This document shows, in pieces, positions 36,667-45,157 of a DNA stretch of 64,000 nt. Position 1 is the stretch's first letter; each line of letters begins with the position of its first letter. Under the pieces are notes generated by a model. It was not told the DNA's origin, searched no databases, and saw only the letters and a program-made list of their open reading frames with translations. Source of the stretch: a virus. The DNA lies in the IMG/VR virus record IMGVR_UViG_3300032086_003519, positions 1-64,000 of that record, one strand, 5' to 3'. A program made the position numbers and the translations under genes.

Positions 36667-38236
36667 CTTTAATCTCCATAATTTTACTTAATAGGTCAAT
36701 GCCTAGAATATCAAACTTAACGTGACCTTGATCCTCAAGATCTCCCATTTCAAAACCAGCGACAAGATTCTTGTTTCTGTCTTGAACCATCGGGCAAACC
36801 TCTCTCAGTTTATTAGCAGAAATAATGACTCCTGCGGCATGCTTGCCCTGTGACTTAATTGTACCTTCAATGTCAATAGCTTGCTCAAAGATTTCCGCTA
36901 AAGGTCCGATTAAATCTCCTTCTTGATTTACCTTGCACCACTTAACTAAGTCGCTAGGTTGGTAGAGTAGTGTCCATCTAATGAGAGACTTTTCTCCACT
37001 TTCTTCAATCAAGTCAGACACATCTGCTTCATTAGGAATATTCTTTGTTATATCATTCATCTCGGCAAAGGACACGGCGTTCGTGATGCGCATGATTTCT
37101 TTCAGCGCAGCTCGCCCTTGCAGTTTGTTAAATGTTAGCATCTGGGAGACATTATCCTCGCCGTATTTCGACTTAATATATGCGATAACATCATCTCGCT
37201 TTTCCGCTGGAACATCAACATCAATATCAGGCAAAGATACGTGATCTTCAGTATTACGTCCTGCATTGTAGAATCTTTCAAAGATCAAGTCATACTCAAT
37301 AGGATCAATCTCTGTGATACCGATTAAATATGAGATCAAACATCCGGCAGCAGACCCTCGTCCGGGTCCCGGCAACCAGCCTTGTTCTCTAACATAGTTT
37401 ACAATATCTTGAACAATCAAGAAATAACCAGACAGATCTGCTTCAAAAATAACATCCATCTCGTTCTTGATTCTATCGAGATATTCCTGCTTTACATCCT
37501 CATCGTCAACCTTGCCCGTCTCGGCAAGCAAAGTTCGCCAGCCATCTCTACATAACTGTTTCAGGTATTCATCTTCATCATACCCTTCTGGACAATCGAA
37601 TTTAGGCAGCATTGGTTTACCAAGAACATTATATTCTTCGCATTGTGCTGCAATGTCAGCAACTTTATCTATCAGATCACTATCATAGGCTGATTGAACT
37701 TCATTTGGCGACAACATATAATACTTGTCAGAGTCAAAGAAGCCTTTGAGTTTTTTGAACCCATCCTGTTTTAGCCTCTCTTTTGACTTAGCCATTGTAG
37801 TCTTCATTGCAGAACACAGGAGTATTCTATGCAGCTCCGCATCTTTTGTTTCAGCATAATAACTAGGCTGTTGCTTTAGCTCATCAATGCAAATCAAATT
37901 TTCACTGTGAGATTTTAGTAGCTTGTAAACAACGTCATCACTATACGAGTTTTTCTTAGAAACTAAGTCGATCAGGTCAAACCAACCAGCTTTGTTTTTA
38001 GCCAAGAGAGTAGTTGGCTTATGGCTTTCAAATTCAAATGTACAGCCAATGATAGGCTTAATGTTATTCTTCTTGCAAGTTTTGTAAAAGGCTACAGCGC
38101 CAGAGATAGTATTTATATCAGTGATAGCGCAAGATTTGTAGCCAAACTCTTTGCATTTAGCTACGAGCTGTTCTGGTTTAGAATAACCTCTCTGTAAGCT
38201 AAAGTGCGTCTTATTGTTCAGCGGAATCCAATTCAT
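36656..38236 (-). CDS. dnaE: DNA polymerase III alpha, N-terminal half (PHP plus palm)
   Basis: 526 residues. A PHP domain leads (NKTHFSLQRGYSKPEQLVAK, SCAITDINTISGAVAFY, IKPIIGCTFEF). The palm follows, with catalytic Asp pair in PDIDVDVP near 340, the LTFNKLQGRAALKEI helix, KHAAGVIIS, and the third Asp in VKFDILGIDLL about 15 residues before the stop. The break therefore comes right after the last catalytic aspartate. ATG 38236 has GAGGA upstream; the frame's earlier TTG is weaker. Its partner half is at 34210-35772. Confidence 0.85.
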   Translation of the reverse strand: MNWIPLNNKTHFSLQRGYSKPEQLVAKCKEFGYKSCAITDINTISGAVAFYKTCKKNNIKPIIGCTFEFESHKPTTLLAKNKAGWFDLIDLVSKKNSYSDDVVYKLLKSHSENLICIDELKQQPSYYAETKDAELHRILLCSAMKTTMAKSKERLKQDGFKKLKGFFDSDKYYMLSPNEVQSAYDSDLIDKVADIAAQCEEYNVLGKPMLPKFDCPEGYDEDEYLKQLCRDGWRTLLAETGKVDDEDVKQEYLDRIKNEMDVIFEADLSGYFLIVQDIVNYVREQGWLPGPGRGSAAGCLISYLIGITEIDPIEYDLIFERFYNAGRNTEDHVSLPDIDVDVPAEKRDDVIAYIKSKYGEDNVSQMLTFNKLQGRAALKEIMRITNAVSFAEMNDITKNIPNEADVSDLIEESGEKSLIRWTLLYQPSDLVKWCKVNQEGDLIGPLAEIFEQAIDIEGTIKSQGKHAAGVIISANKLREVCPMVQDRNKNLVAGFEMGDLEDQGHVKFDILGIDLLSKIMEIKDEH

Positions 38237-38726
38237 TACAGTCCTCAAATTTATTCAATTCTGAAATAGCAACATTATGACAATCTGCTCGAACTATAAA
38301 GCCATTAGATGGATCTTTCTGGCCTTTTGTAAGTTTGCGAGCTTTCTTAAAGTAATCATCGTGAGTCAACCAACCTAAGACCCACGCCCTTCCCCATCTT
38401 CTATTTTTATTTTCAATTCTAACAAAAACATATCTATCACACTTCTGCTTTGTGTTAAAGTTAGCAACTGAACAATCATAGTAAGGTTTAGGTGGAGAAG
38501 TACACCGTTTTGTTTTTACGTCGTACTTGATTCCGTCCTGTGAAACCAAGTCGTAATCGTAGGTGTTATTAATTGTACCACCTATAACAACATTTGCAAC
38601 CTCTTCTCCTAAAAACCCAGCAATATTTCCATCGCCCTTCATGATGGAGTTCTTGATGACTCCCATCTCTCTGGACTTTGCCCATGCTCGCTTCTTCATA
38701 TCTTCTGTAATTTTTACTTCAATCAT
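38211..38726 (-). CDS. Putative PD-(D/E)XK-type nuclease or related small protein
   Basis: 171 residues. A helix with a conserved Glu (AGFLGEEVANVVIGG) and a strand pair DYDLVSQDGIKYDVKTKR around residue 60-75 fit the E, D, DxK active-site layout of restriction-like nucleases. The rest is basic (NRRWGRAWVLGW). It overlaps the polymerase N-half by 26 bases. It could trim or recombine DNA, but it might also be a non-catalytic family member. Confidence 0.5.
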   Translation of the reverse strand: MIEVKITEDMKKRAWAKSREMGVIKNSIMKGDGNIAGFLGEEVANVVIGGTINNTYDYDLVSQDGIKYDVKTKRCTSPPKPYYDCSVANFNTKQKCDRYVFVRIENKNRRWGRAWVLGWLTHDDYFKKARKLTKGQKDPSNGFIVRADCHNVAISELNKFEDCNELDSAEQ

Positions 38727-39739
38727 TATCCGGGAGCCTCATAATATCCAACATCGAAACCTTCTCTTGTGCAATTTTGTATTGTATCTAGCATACCAAA
38801 TTGGTCTAGGTGATTACTGACATGACGACACATACTTTCATCAGTTCCCGGCCAATCTTTCTTACAGAAGTCACAGAGTTTTTGACACTTCCAGTGAGAT
38901 TGATTTCTTGACAACATTCTTGGTCTAGTCGTCTTTTTGATTTCTTGAAATCTATCTTTTAACATGCCAAGAAACTTTTGCCTATCAGACTCCTCAAAGC
39001 AAATACTGAACGGGCCTCCATCTCTAATAAAGTATATCGACATAATCGCGTCATCATATTCAGGGAAAATCTTAGAAATAGCATAATGATAAAGCATTAG
39101 TTGCGGATCTTTGCAGAGCTTCTCGTATGTTTTCTCTTCTCCTGTAGCCCAGTTTAATCTGCGACCAGTCTTCCAGTCAATCACTTCGATGACTCTATCT
39201 GACACTTCTGTTACTAAGTCAATAGTGCCCTTGATGGCAAGCCTACCTTCGACCTTACTGCCGTCAGGCATGTCATATTCGTACTTTCCCCAGTCTTCTT
39301 CGATAGGAATGTCAAACTGCGGTTCCGCCGCAACAATATTTCTCTTGCGAGGATCAAAGTTGCCGTCATCATAAGTCAGTGCGTCCCAAGTAAGTTTATC
39401 ACAAAACTTGTAGTCGGCATTTGTATAATGATGTGTACACGGAACAGTGTAGTGATCGTAGCTACGCTTAAGGATTTCGTTTACAAATTTCTTTGTTCCG
39501 AGTCTACGCTTGGTAAACTCGACCTCTCCGATAGCGTCATCCTCAAGCAATAGCTCGTCACCATCTTGTAGCAATTTTTTGCATCCAGCTAAAACCTCCA
39601 TGACCTTGTGTACAACTGTACCAAGTTGAGCTTTTTTGCCCGATACAGTCTGATGACCCAAAACATAGGTCATAAAGTATTGCATCTGACAGTATTCAAA
39701 ATTATTATAACTAGAACTTCTTATGTACGTTACTAACAT
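38726..39739 (-). CDS. RecB/Cas4-like nuclease with probable Fe-S cluster
   Basis: 337 residues. Motifs are YCQMQYF at the N-terminus, GTVVHKVMEV (His), VIEVIDWKTGRR (Asp and D-x-K) at about 190, then QLMLYHYAI. The C-terminal group CQKLCDFC with a later C, together with the N-terminal Cys, matches the iron-sulfur arrangement of AddB/Cas4-type exonucleases. ATG 39739 is preceded by AAGGA. It probably acts in recombination or replication with RecA and the annealase-like protein. Confidence 0.75.
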   Translation of the reverse strand: MLVTYIRSSSYNNFEYCQMQYFMTYVLGHQTVSGKKAQLGTVVHKVMEVLAGCKKLLQDGDELLLEDDAIGEVEFTKRRLGTKKFVNEILKRSYDHYTVPCTHHYTNADYKFCDKLTWDALTYDDGNFDPRKRNIVAAEPQFDIPIEEDWGKYEYDMPDGSKVEGRLAIKGTIDLVTEVSDRVIEVIDWKTGRRLNWATGEEKTYEKLCKDPQLMLYHYAISKIFPEYDDAIMSIYFIRDGGPFSICFEESDRQKFLGMLKDRFQEIKKTTRPRMLSRNQSHWKCQKLCDFCKKDWPGTDESMCRHVSNHLDQFGMLDTIQNCTREGFDVGYYEAPG

Positions 39740-39740
39740 G

Positions 39741-40574
39741 TTATTCCTTAATCTTATGGATTCCACCTACCAACTCTGGCTTATCCGCATCTGGAATTGA
39801 TTCAGTAGGTGCTTCAATTTCACTACCAAGCCAACCCCACTTCTCAAGAAGCGAGATGATTTCCACGTTGGTTTCATGTAGTGTAAGTTCTTTATTGTCT
39901 ATTGTTGCATCGTAGTTTTGTATCTTTTCACTTTCTACTTCGCTGCTATGTGTATCAGCATCAACACCTCTAGTCAATCGGACGACTTTGCCTCCTGCTC
40001 TTTGAACTGCATCTACTTCATTTTGAAACCGACAGTCAGAAATTACAGCAACTAAAGGCTCCTCAGTGCGAATACTCTTGAGTGTGTGTTCAGTCCAAAT
40101 CTCTGGATGGATTTTACGACAAATGTCTGTACCAAAAAACTGCATGAACTCTCTAGCCGTCATACGACCTTCTTCATCACCCTCATATCCGGGCATATCT
40201 TGCCAACGAAACCAAGTTAAAGTATTCTTTTCTTGGTCAGTTCCATAGCATTGTGCATTATCAAGGTCAAATAAGCCGTTGCAAATTTCTTTGAGTGCAC
40301 CAGCAAAGGAATAGTGCTTAATGAAAGGCCATAAGTTTTCTGCGGCCCACAACCCAAAGTCAAGATCTGTCCTAGTTACATCAAGAACTCCTTGAGTAGT
40401 TTCTTCTACGCCATTTGCGTTAGTCGAAGTTGTATCTACAATCAACCTGCCCTTATCATCAATATTGAAACCTTTAATCAGATGATGACATCTCATTTGA
40501 TAACCATGTAGAAACGCGCAAGCTGAATTTTTGCCTGACTGTTTTCTGCCAGCGAAAGCCAAAATTCTTGTCAT
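39741..40574 (-). CDS. Deoxynucleoside monophosphate kinase
   Basis: 277 residues. The P-loop FAGRKQSGKNSA is at the N-terminus, and the later DCRFQNEVDAVQRAGGKVVRLTR (about 180-205) is characteristic of phage dNMP kinases related to T4 gp1. A middle domain carries NMP-binding sequence (EEGRMTAREFMQFFGTD). AAGGAG precedes the start. It phosphorylates dNMPs toward dNDPs, feeding the ribonucleotide reductase pathway downstream. Confidence 0.8.
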   Translation of the reverse strand: MTRILAFAGRKQSGKNSACAFLHGYQMRCHHLIKGFNIDDKGRLIVDTTSTNANGVEETTQGVLDVTRTDLDFGLWAAENLWPFIKHYSFAGALKEICNGLFDLDNAQCYGTDQEKNTLTWFRWQDMPGYEGDEEGRMTAREFMQFFGTDICRKIHPEIWTEHTLKSIRTEEPLVAVISDCRFQNEVDAVQRAGGKVVRLTRGVDADTHSSEVESEKIQNYDATIDNKELTLHETNVEIISLLEKWGWLGSEIEAPTESIPDADKPELVGGIHKIKE

Positions 40575-41627
40575 TTATAGAACTCCTTCTAATTTATTTA
40601 TAATTTGATCTTGTATTTGTTCGACTGTCATATCGCCAACATCTTTTTGGTCAATTTGAGGTCGATAGTAATTGAATCTTCTGCCACATCGTTTGAGGAT
40701 TTGTTGTGCGGCTTTCTCGCCAGCTTCATCATAGTCGGTAAGTATTACAACATTTCTTGCACCACTTCTTTCTATTAGTATTAGTTGGTCTTCACTGAGA
40801 CTCGCACCAAATATTCCAACAGTGTTTGTAATCCCAGCCTCGTGCATACGCCAAACATCACCTTGTCCTTCTACTAAAACAATAGTGCCTTTTCTCATTA
40901 TATCATCTTTGGCAACATTATACCCGTATAAATAAGAACTTTTTTTGAAACCTTTACTATGCAGCCATTTTGGTTGCATGTTCTGATAGACGGCTCTACC
41001 AATACAAGCAACGTAATTATTATTCTCATCATAGATAGGTACAACTACTCGGCCTGACATTGGTTTGCCTTTACCGATGCACATACCTATATCAAACTTC
41101 TCAAGAGTTTCTGGTTTATATCCACGATTGATGTAGTATTGTGATGGTATATCAAGCTTGCTCACGACAGCATCTCTATCAATAACTTGCTCATGCCTCA
41201 TAGGTTCTCTCTGAAAAACCTCAAGTATCTTTACCACGCTGTAGTTCTCAACTGGTTGCTCAAACTCAATTGTCTCTGGATCTAAACCCAAAAATTTACT
41301 ACAAAAATAAAAGGTCTCTAATACTCCGACCTCTTTAGCTTTTCTGTTTGACAAGACACCACGAACAAAACCAAAAGTGTTCTTACCAAAGTCTTCGTGA
41401 CAGTTGGCAGTCCAACAGTTCCAGTTCCCTTTGGAGCTCACTCCATCTGTAAAAATAGAACAGCCCTCTGGATTGTCTCCGCCGTGAATAGGGCAAGCAC
41501 ATGCAAGTCTATTCGGGTACTCAATGTATTCAATATCGAAATATTTAAGCAAATCTTCAACCCTATTGGAGAGCTGATTAGACACCGCTAATATCTGCTG
41601 ATTCGTTAGTCGTTTGTTCAAAACCAT
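40575..41627 (-). CDS. DnaG-like primase
   Basis: About 350 residues. A zinc-binding CACPIHGG with later NCWTANCHEDFG forms the CHC2-type domain, and the TOPRIM domain has VLVEGQGDVWRMHEAGI and VVILTDYDEAGEKA (Glu and DxD). The N-terminal start is uncertain: ATG 41627 or 41630 has AAGG just upstream, while a GTG closer to the helicase stop would give a shorter protein. It follows the helicase gene with overlap, a common primase-helicase pairing. Confidence 0.85.
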   Translation of the reverse strand: MVLNKRLTNQQILAVSNQLSNRVEDLLKYFDIEYIEYPNRLACACPIHGGDNPEGCSIFTDGVSSKGNWNCWTANCHEDFGKNTFGFVRGVLSNRKAKEVGVLETFYFCSKFLGLDPETIEFEQPVENYSVVKILEVFQREPMRHEQVIDRDAVVSKLDIPSQYYINRGYKPETLEKFDIGMCIGKGKPMSGRVVVPIYDENNNYVACIGRAVYQNMQPKWLHSKGFKKSSYLYGYNVAKDDIMRKGTIVLVEGQGDVWRMHEAGITNTVGIFGASLSEDQLILIERSGARNVVILTDYDEAGEKAAQQILKRCGRRFNYYRPQIDQKDVGDMTVEQIQDQIINKLEGVL

Positions 41628-43047
41628 CATCCTTAATTTTGCTTGACTTATGGGCTTCATTTCTTGTCTTGCCCTCGACAAGCTTACCAAATTTACCAAA
41701 CATATTCATATTGATGTAGTCACCGTCATCAAGTCCGGCTCCGTGACGAGCAACAATTGGAACAAGTTTTCTGTTACCATGCTCCTCTCCGTCATCAGCC
41801 ATTTCTTCATCTGACTTCATCTTAAAAATAGTAAAGCTGGTACACAACCAAATCAATCTATCAGAACCACTGACAACATCTGTTGATTCCTTTGTGATAC
41901 CATCTCTGTTTAGCTGTACAAAGCTCAGACAAGGAACATCATGTTTTACGCAGAAGTTATGTAACTGCGTGATTTGAAATCCTAGCACTTGAAACTCCTG
42001 CATGGAGTTGGAGATGCTGTCCGAGTTCATCAATTTTAAATAGTCATAAATTATAATACAATCGTTTGTTCTACCATTTTCATCAAAGCCAACTTCTTGA
42101 TGAATCCATTTACGCATAATTGCAAGAATGTTTTCAAATGGTTGGCCAGCAATACTAACGTAGTGATATGGGATATTCTGTAGTTCTTCAGCTGCTTTTT
42201 CTACTTTCTCAATGTCCAAATCATTATTAGCAAATTTACCACTAGCTAACTTGTTAATCTCCACACCACTAAGGTTCGCTAGCATACGGTTGAGATGGTC
42301 TTCTTTCGACATTTCAGTGTCTAACATCAACACTGGAATATTTAAGTTTCTAGATACGTGCATAGCTACAGCATCGCCAAACATGGACTTACCAACTTTA
42401 GGGCGAGCAGCAACTAGATCTACGCATTTCCTGCGTATACCTCCACCAATCGCCTCATCAAAGCGAGGAAAGCCAGTGCTGATACCCAACATCTCATTTT
42501 GGTTCTCTTTCAAGAACTCAACGTATTCGCCTACATCCTCACCAATGATTTTTGGTTTGTTATCTGAGCCTTGATATATCTTTGAAGTAGCATCGAGAAT
42601 AGGTGTTTCAATCAAAGAGATGATCTCTGCAATATCTTCGTCACCATTAATCTTGTCTACTTCCAGAGAGCATTTGGCCAAAGTCTTCTTTACGTCACGA
42701 GCTATCTTGAGCTTAGCTAACTTGGCTCCATTAACAGGAATGTTGTCTTCCAGAATCGGAGTATCAAACAAGTATCTTAGATAACCAGCTTCTTCCTTAA
42801 TAATATCATAATGATTGAGCTGATTAGCAGCGGAAAGCAATGACGAAAGCTCCGCTTTTTGAGTGGATTCAAGAGACTTTTTTATGCAGTCAAAGATAAC
42901 CTGATTTGTTTGGTCTACAAAATACTCGGTGCTGATATACTCAACCTCAAGCATTGCATCAATTCCGTATTGACACAAGCCAGCGAGAACCGCAGACTCA
43001 GCTGCGGCATCTTCTAGCTTATTTTCATTTTGTTTAATTCGTACCAT
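41578..43047 (-). CDS. DnaB-like replicative helicase
   Basis: 489 residues. A helical N-terminal domain (AAAESAVLAGL) is followed by the RecA-like ATPase: Walker A ARPKVGKSMFG at about 240, Walker B NDCIIIYDYLKLM at about 345, and FVQLNRDGI. The start is ATG 43047, which has GTGGGG seven bases upstream; the frame extends farther into a small membrane gene but without a site. It is the ring helicase for the phage fork, beside primase. Confidence 0.9.
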   Translation of the reverse strand: MVRIKQNENKLEDAAAESAVLAGLCQYGIDAMLEVEYISTEYFVDQTNQVIFDCIKKSLESTQKAELSSLLSAANQLNHYDIIKEEAGYLRYLFDTPILEDNIPVNGAKLAKLKIARDVKKTLAKCSLEVDKINGDEDIAEIISLIETPILDATSKIYQGSDNKPKIIGEDVGEYVEFLKENQNEMLGISTGFPRFDEAIGGGIRRKCVDLVAARPKVGKSMFGDAVAMHVSRNLNIPVLMLDTEMSKEDHLNRMLANLSGVEINKLASGKFANNDLDIEKVEKAAEELQNIPYHYVSIAGQPFENILAIMRKWIHQEVGFDENGRTNDCIIIYDYLKLMNSDSISNSMQEFQVLGFQITQLHNFCVKHDVPCLSFVQLNRDGITKESTDVVSGSDRLIWLCTSFTIFKMKSDEEMADDGEEHGNRKLVPIVARHGAGLDDGDYINMNMFGKFGKLVEGKTRNEAHKSSKIKDDGFEQTTNESADISGV

Positions 43048-43181
43048 AATAACCCCACATTGGCCATTGCATAAGAAAACCACATGAGGGCATGTGGATA
43101 ATCTTTTTGTTTCATACAAGAAACACAGACAGCTAAGTACATTACCGAAGCTGTTGCGATTGCAAGTATCCCTAAATTCAT
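43014..43181 (-). CDS. Small membrane protein, 55 residues
   Basis: The frame begins MNLGILAIATASVMYLAV and continues with a second hydrophobic stretch MWFSYAMANVGLLWY, so two membrane helices are likely. GAGGA lies six bases before the ATG. It overlaps the helicase start by 34 bases and abuts the 32-residue gene ahead of it, forming a run of tiny membrane genes. The function is unknown; a holin-like or membrane-anchor role is only a guess. Confidence 0.55.
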   Translation of the reverse strand: MNLGILAIATASVMYLAVCVSCMKQKDYPHALMWFSYAMANVGLLWYELNKMKIS

Positions 43182-43280
43182 TTACATTCCTCTAAAAATA
43201 TAGAACCCCATACAAATGCTGGCGCTTAAAAATACGCCGAGCAGAAAATCTTTCCATTCCAAATTAATTGATTTCTTCAT
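43182..43280 (-). CDS. Tiny membrane protein, 32 residues
   Basis: ATG 43280 starts MKKSINLEWKDF, then LLGVFLSASICMGFYIF, one membrane helix. It shares the TAATG junction with the previous gene's stop. Its own ATGTAA end sits inside the ribosome site of the next gene, which indicates tight coupling. The size is near the limit of confident calling. Confidence 0.45.
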   Translation of the reverse strand: MKKSINLEWKDFLLGVFLSASICMGFYIFRGM

Positions 43281-43675
43281 TATCCAAAAAACCCTTTGAT
43301 CTTAGTTAAGATGTCCCCACCTCCAAAACCACCTTTGAAGATTACTAGGTATGCTACTATAGCACCAACTATGATAAAAAACAACCACTTTCTCTTAGAA
43401 GCGACCGCATAAAACTTTTCTTTTATTGCGGCAATCTTCTCTAATCGGTAGTTTCGTCTTTCTTCAACCTTCTCTTTGCGTTCTTCTCTACGTTCTTCTT
43501 TTGCCTCTTTCCTGATTTCACCTCTAGTTCTAGTAGTCTCTGGCAATTCTTCAGCCTCCGACTCTTCACTGATAACGGAATCAAGAGTAGATACTATCTC
43601 ATCTACTTGAGAAGTGTCATAGGTTTTATTGGGAAAAATTTTATCTTTTATACTTTGTAATATATTCTTAAACAT
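43280..43675 (-). CDS. Charged coiled-coil protein with C-terminal membrane anchor
   Basis: 131 residues. Residues about 45-90 are a highly charged helix (RKEAKEERREERKEKVEERR), followed by a hydrophobic segment WLFFIIVGAIVAYLVIF at about 97-113 and a short Gly-rich tail. It looks like a tail-anchored coiled coil facing the cytoplasm. AAAGG precedes the start. Neighbouring tiny membrane genes suggest a small membrane complex; its role is unknown. Confidence 0.5.
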   Translation of the reverse strand: MFKNILQSIKDKIFPNKTYDTSQVDEIVSTLDSVISEESEAEELPETTRTRGEIRKEAKEERREERKEKVEERRNYRLEKIAAIKEKFYAVASKRKWLFFIIVGAIVAYLVIFKGGFGGGDILTKIKGFFG

Positions 43676-44292
43676 TATAAACCTTTTACATAATCTAAGT
43701 TAAGATCCAAATCTTGCTTGACAAACCAGCGATGCCAAATGTATTTTCCGCAAGGACTTTTGGATGTGTAGAAATTATCATAACCGAGAGACTCCATGTA
43801 GCCGTAATCTAAATAGTTAGGCACATCGTGATTCTCTGCGCAAATTAATTTTATGTTCGTCTTTGAAAAGTCTATTCCAGAAATAGCTTCGTGCTCAAAG
43901 CCTTCTAAATCTAGTGACAAAAAGTCTATCTCAGTGATAGAATTCTCATCAAATATATCTTGCAACATCCTAGCTGGAGATTGAAAAGAATTGTCACCAG
44001 AAGCTCCTTCTGCGCAACTTGCTACCATGCCTGCACCATGAAATATTATTGTGTCTTGGTTGTACTCATTGCCTACAATAGCAGAGTGAATAAACTTGGT
44101 GTTTGGTCTATTGACAAGATACCCTGCCTGATAAGAACTATGTGCATCAATCGCTATGCCTTGCCACCCACTCTGCTCCAACTTGTATGTATTGTTTTGT
44201 TCTACGTAACTGTTACATCCCGCATCAACAAAAAATCCAGACGAGCCGAGAATTGATAGAACAATGTCATCTACGTTGTCTTGTGCTGCCAT
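43675..44292 (-). CDS. FkbM-family methyltransferase
   Basis: 205 residues. FFVDAGCNSYVEQNNTYKLEQSGWQGIAIDA at about 20-50 is the FkbM SAM-binding start, and EIDFLSLDLEGFEHEAISGIDF is at about 142-163. It is the second FkbM enzyme in the window, about 26 kb from the first. The C-terminal YIWHRWFVKQDL is typical of the family. GGAAAG precedes the ATG. Likely sugar O-methylation, though family substrates vary. Confidence 0.75.
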   Translation of the reverse strand: MAAQDNVDDIVLSILGSSGFFVDAGCNSYVEQNNTYKLEQSGWQGIAIDAHSSYQAGYLVNRPNTKFIHSAIVGNEYNQDTIIFHGAGMVASCAEGASGDNSFQSPARMLQDIFDENSITEIDFLSLDLEGFEHEAISGIDFSKTNIKLICAENHDVPNYLDYGYMESLGYDNFYTSKSPCGKYIWHRWFVKQDLDLNLDYVKGL

Positions 44293-44714
44293 TACTTTCC
44301 ACTGCTCCCAAAGCCGCCCTCTCCACGATCAGTATCGTCTAGACTTTCGACTTCTAAAAATTCAACATCTTCAACTTTTTGTATAATTAACTGCGCTATT
44401 CTATCGCCCGGCTGAACGTGTACCATTTGGTCAGAAGTATTCAGTAGGCATACTTTTATTTCACCTCTATATCCAGAGTCAATAACGCCTGCAAGCACAT
44501 CAATCCCACTTTTAACTGACAAGCCAGATCTTGGCCAGATAAGACCGCAATAACCATCAGGAATCGCTATAGATATATCTGTGGAGATTAACCTTCTTTT
44601 ATGTGGAAAAATTGGCTGTGCTAAATCTGAAGCATATATATCCCAACCAGCGTCAGAACTGTGTGCCTTAGTTGGAACTTTAGCATCTTTACTTAGTAAC
44701 TTGACTTTTATCAT
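44292..44714 (-). CDS. dut: dUTP diphosphatase
   Basis: 140 residues, a full trimeric-type dUTPase. All five motifs are present: SSDAGWDIYA, PRSGLSVKSGIDV, GVIDSGYRGEI, GDRIAQLII and RGEGGFGSSGK. It hydrolyses dUTP to dUMP, keeping uracil out of phage DNA and supplying thymidylate synthesis. GGAG precedes the ATG. It sits between FkbM and a zinc-ribbon gene within the replication block. Confidence 0.92.
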   Translation of the reverse strand: MIKVKLLSKDAKVPTKAHSSDAGWDIYASDLAQPIFPHKRRLISTDISIAIPDGYCGLIWPRSGLSVKSGIDVLAGVIDSGYRGEIKVCLLNTSDQMVHVQPGDRIAQLIIQKVEDVEFLEVESLDDTDRGEGGFGSSGK

Positions 44715-45157
44715 TATCTTCTCCTGTTAGATAAGCAGCCGTCACAGACAAACCATTCTCTACGGTGTGTCTCAGCTACTTCAAAAGTTTTTGAGCAACT
44801 TTGACAGGTCTGATTAACCTTTCTAGGTGCTTTCCTTCTTTCTGTTGGTGTTACTGATGGAGTTTCTATATCCATATGCTCAGTTCTGTCATCAAAGAAC
44901 TTGTTCTCTCTTTGTCTAATATCATTGACAGGAGTTCTTGAGCTAGATCTAGATTCTCTACTCACAACAAACTCATCAGCAGTGACTCTCTGAGGTGAAG
45001 CTTCTTCCTTCTTTACGACCTGTTTTACTTCAGGTTGAGCAGGCGTTTCGGTTTCAACTTGCACCTCTAGTAGAGAGTTTGCCATATTTATTAAATCTTC
45101 ATCATTTAGAGCGATACCTTTCTTGAGTAGCTCTTTTGCTGTATCAATTATTGACAT
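44714..45157 (-). CDS. Hypothetical protein with C-terminal zinc ribbon
   Basis: 147 residues. The N-terminus is helical (IIDTAKELLKKG), the middle is disordered and rich in Glu, Pro and Arg, and residues about 118-140 form a Cys4 ribbon (CQSCSKTFEV, then FVCDGCL). GAGG precedes the ATG. It is adjacent to dUTPase and ahead of a helical protein. A DNA- or protein-binding adaptor is possible; the family is unrecognised. Confidence 0.5.
   Translation of the reverse strand: MSIIDTAKELLKKGIALNDEDLINMANSLLEVQVETETPAQPEVKQVVKKEEASPQRVTADEFVVSRESRSSSRTPVNDIRQRENKFFDDRTEHMDIETPSVTPTERRKAPRKVNQTCQSCSKTFEVAETHRREWFVCDGCLSNRRR

Noticed and set aside
34210-38236. Split intein or frameshift as cause of the divided polymerase
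   Set aside because: No intein motifs at either end, and two intact co-directional genes lie between the halves with overlapping starts and stops, so an assembly error or single frameshift does not explain it.
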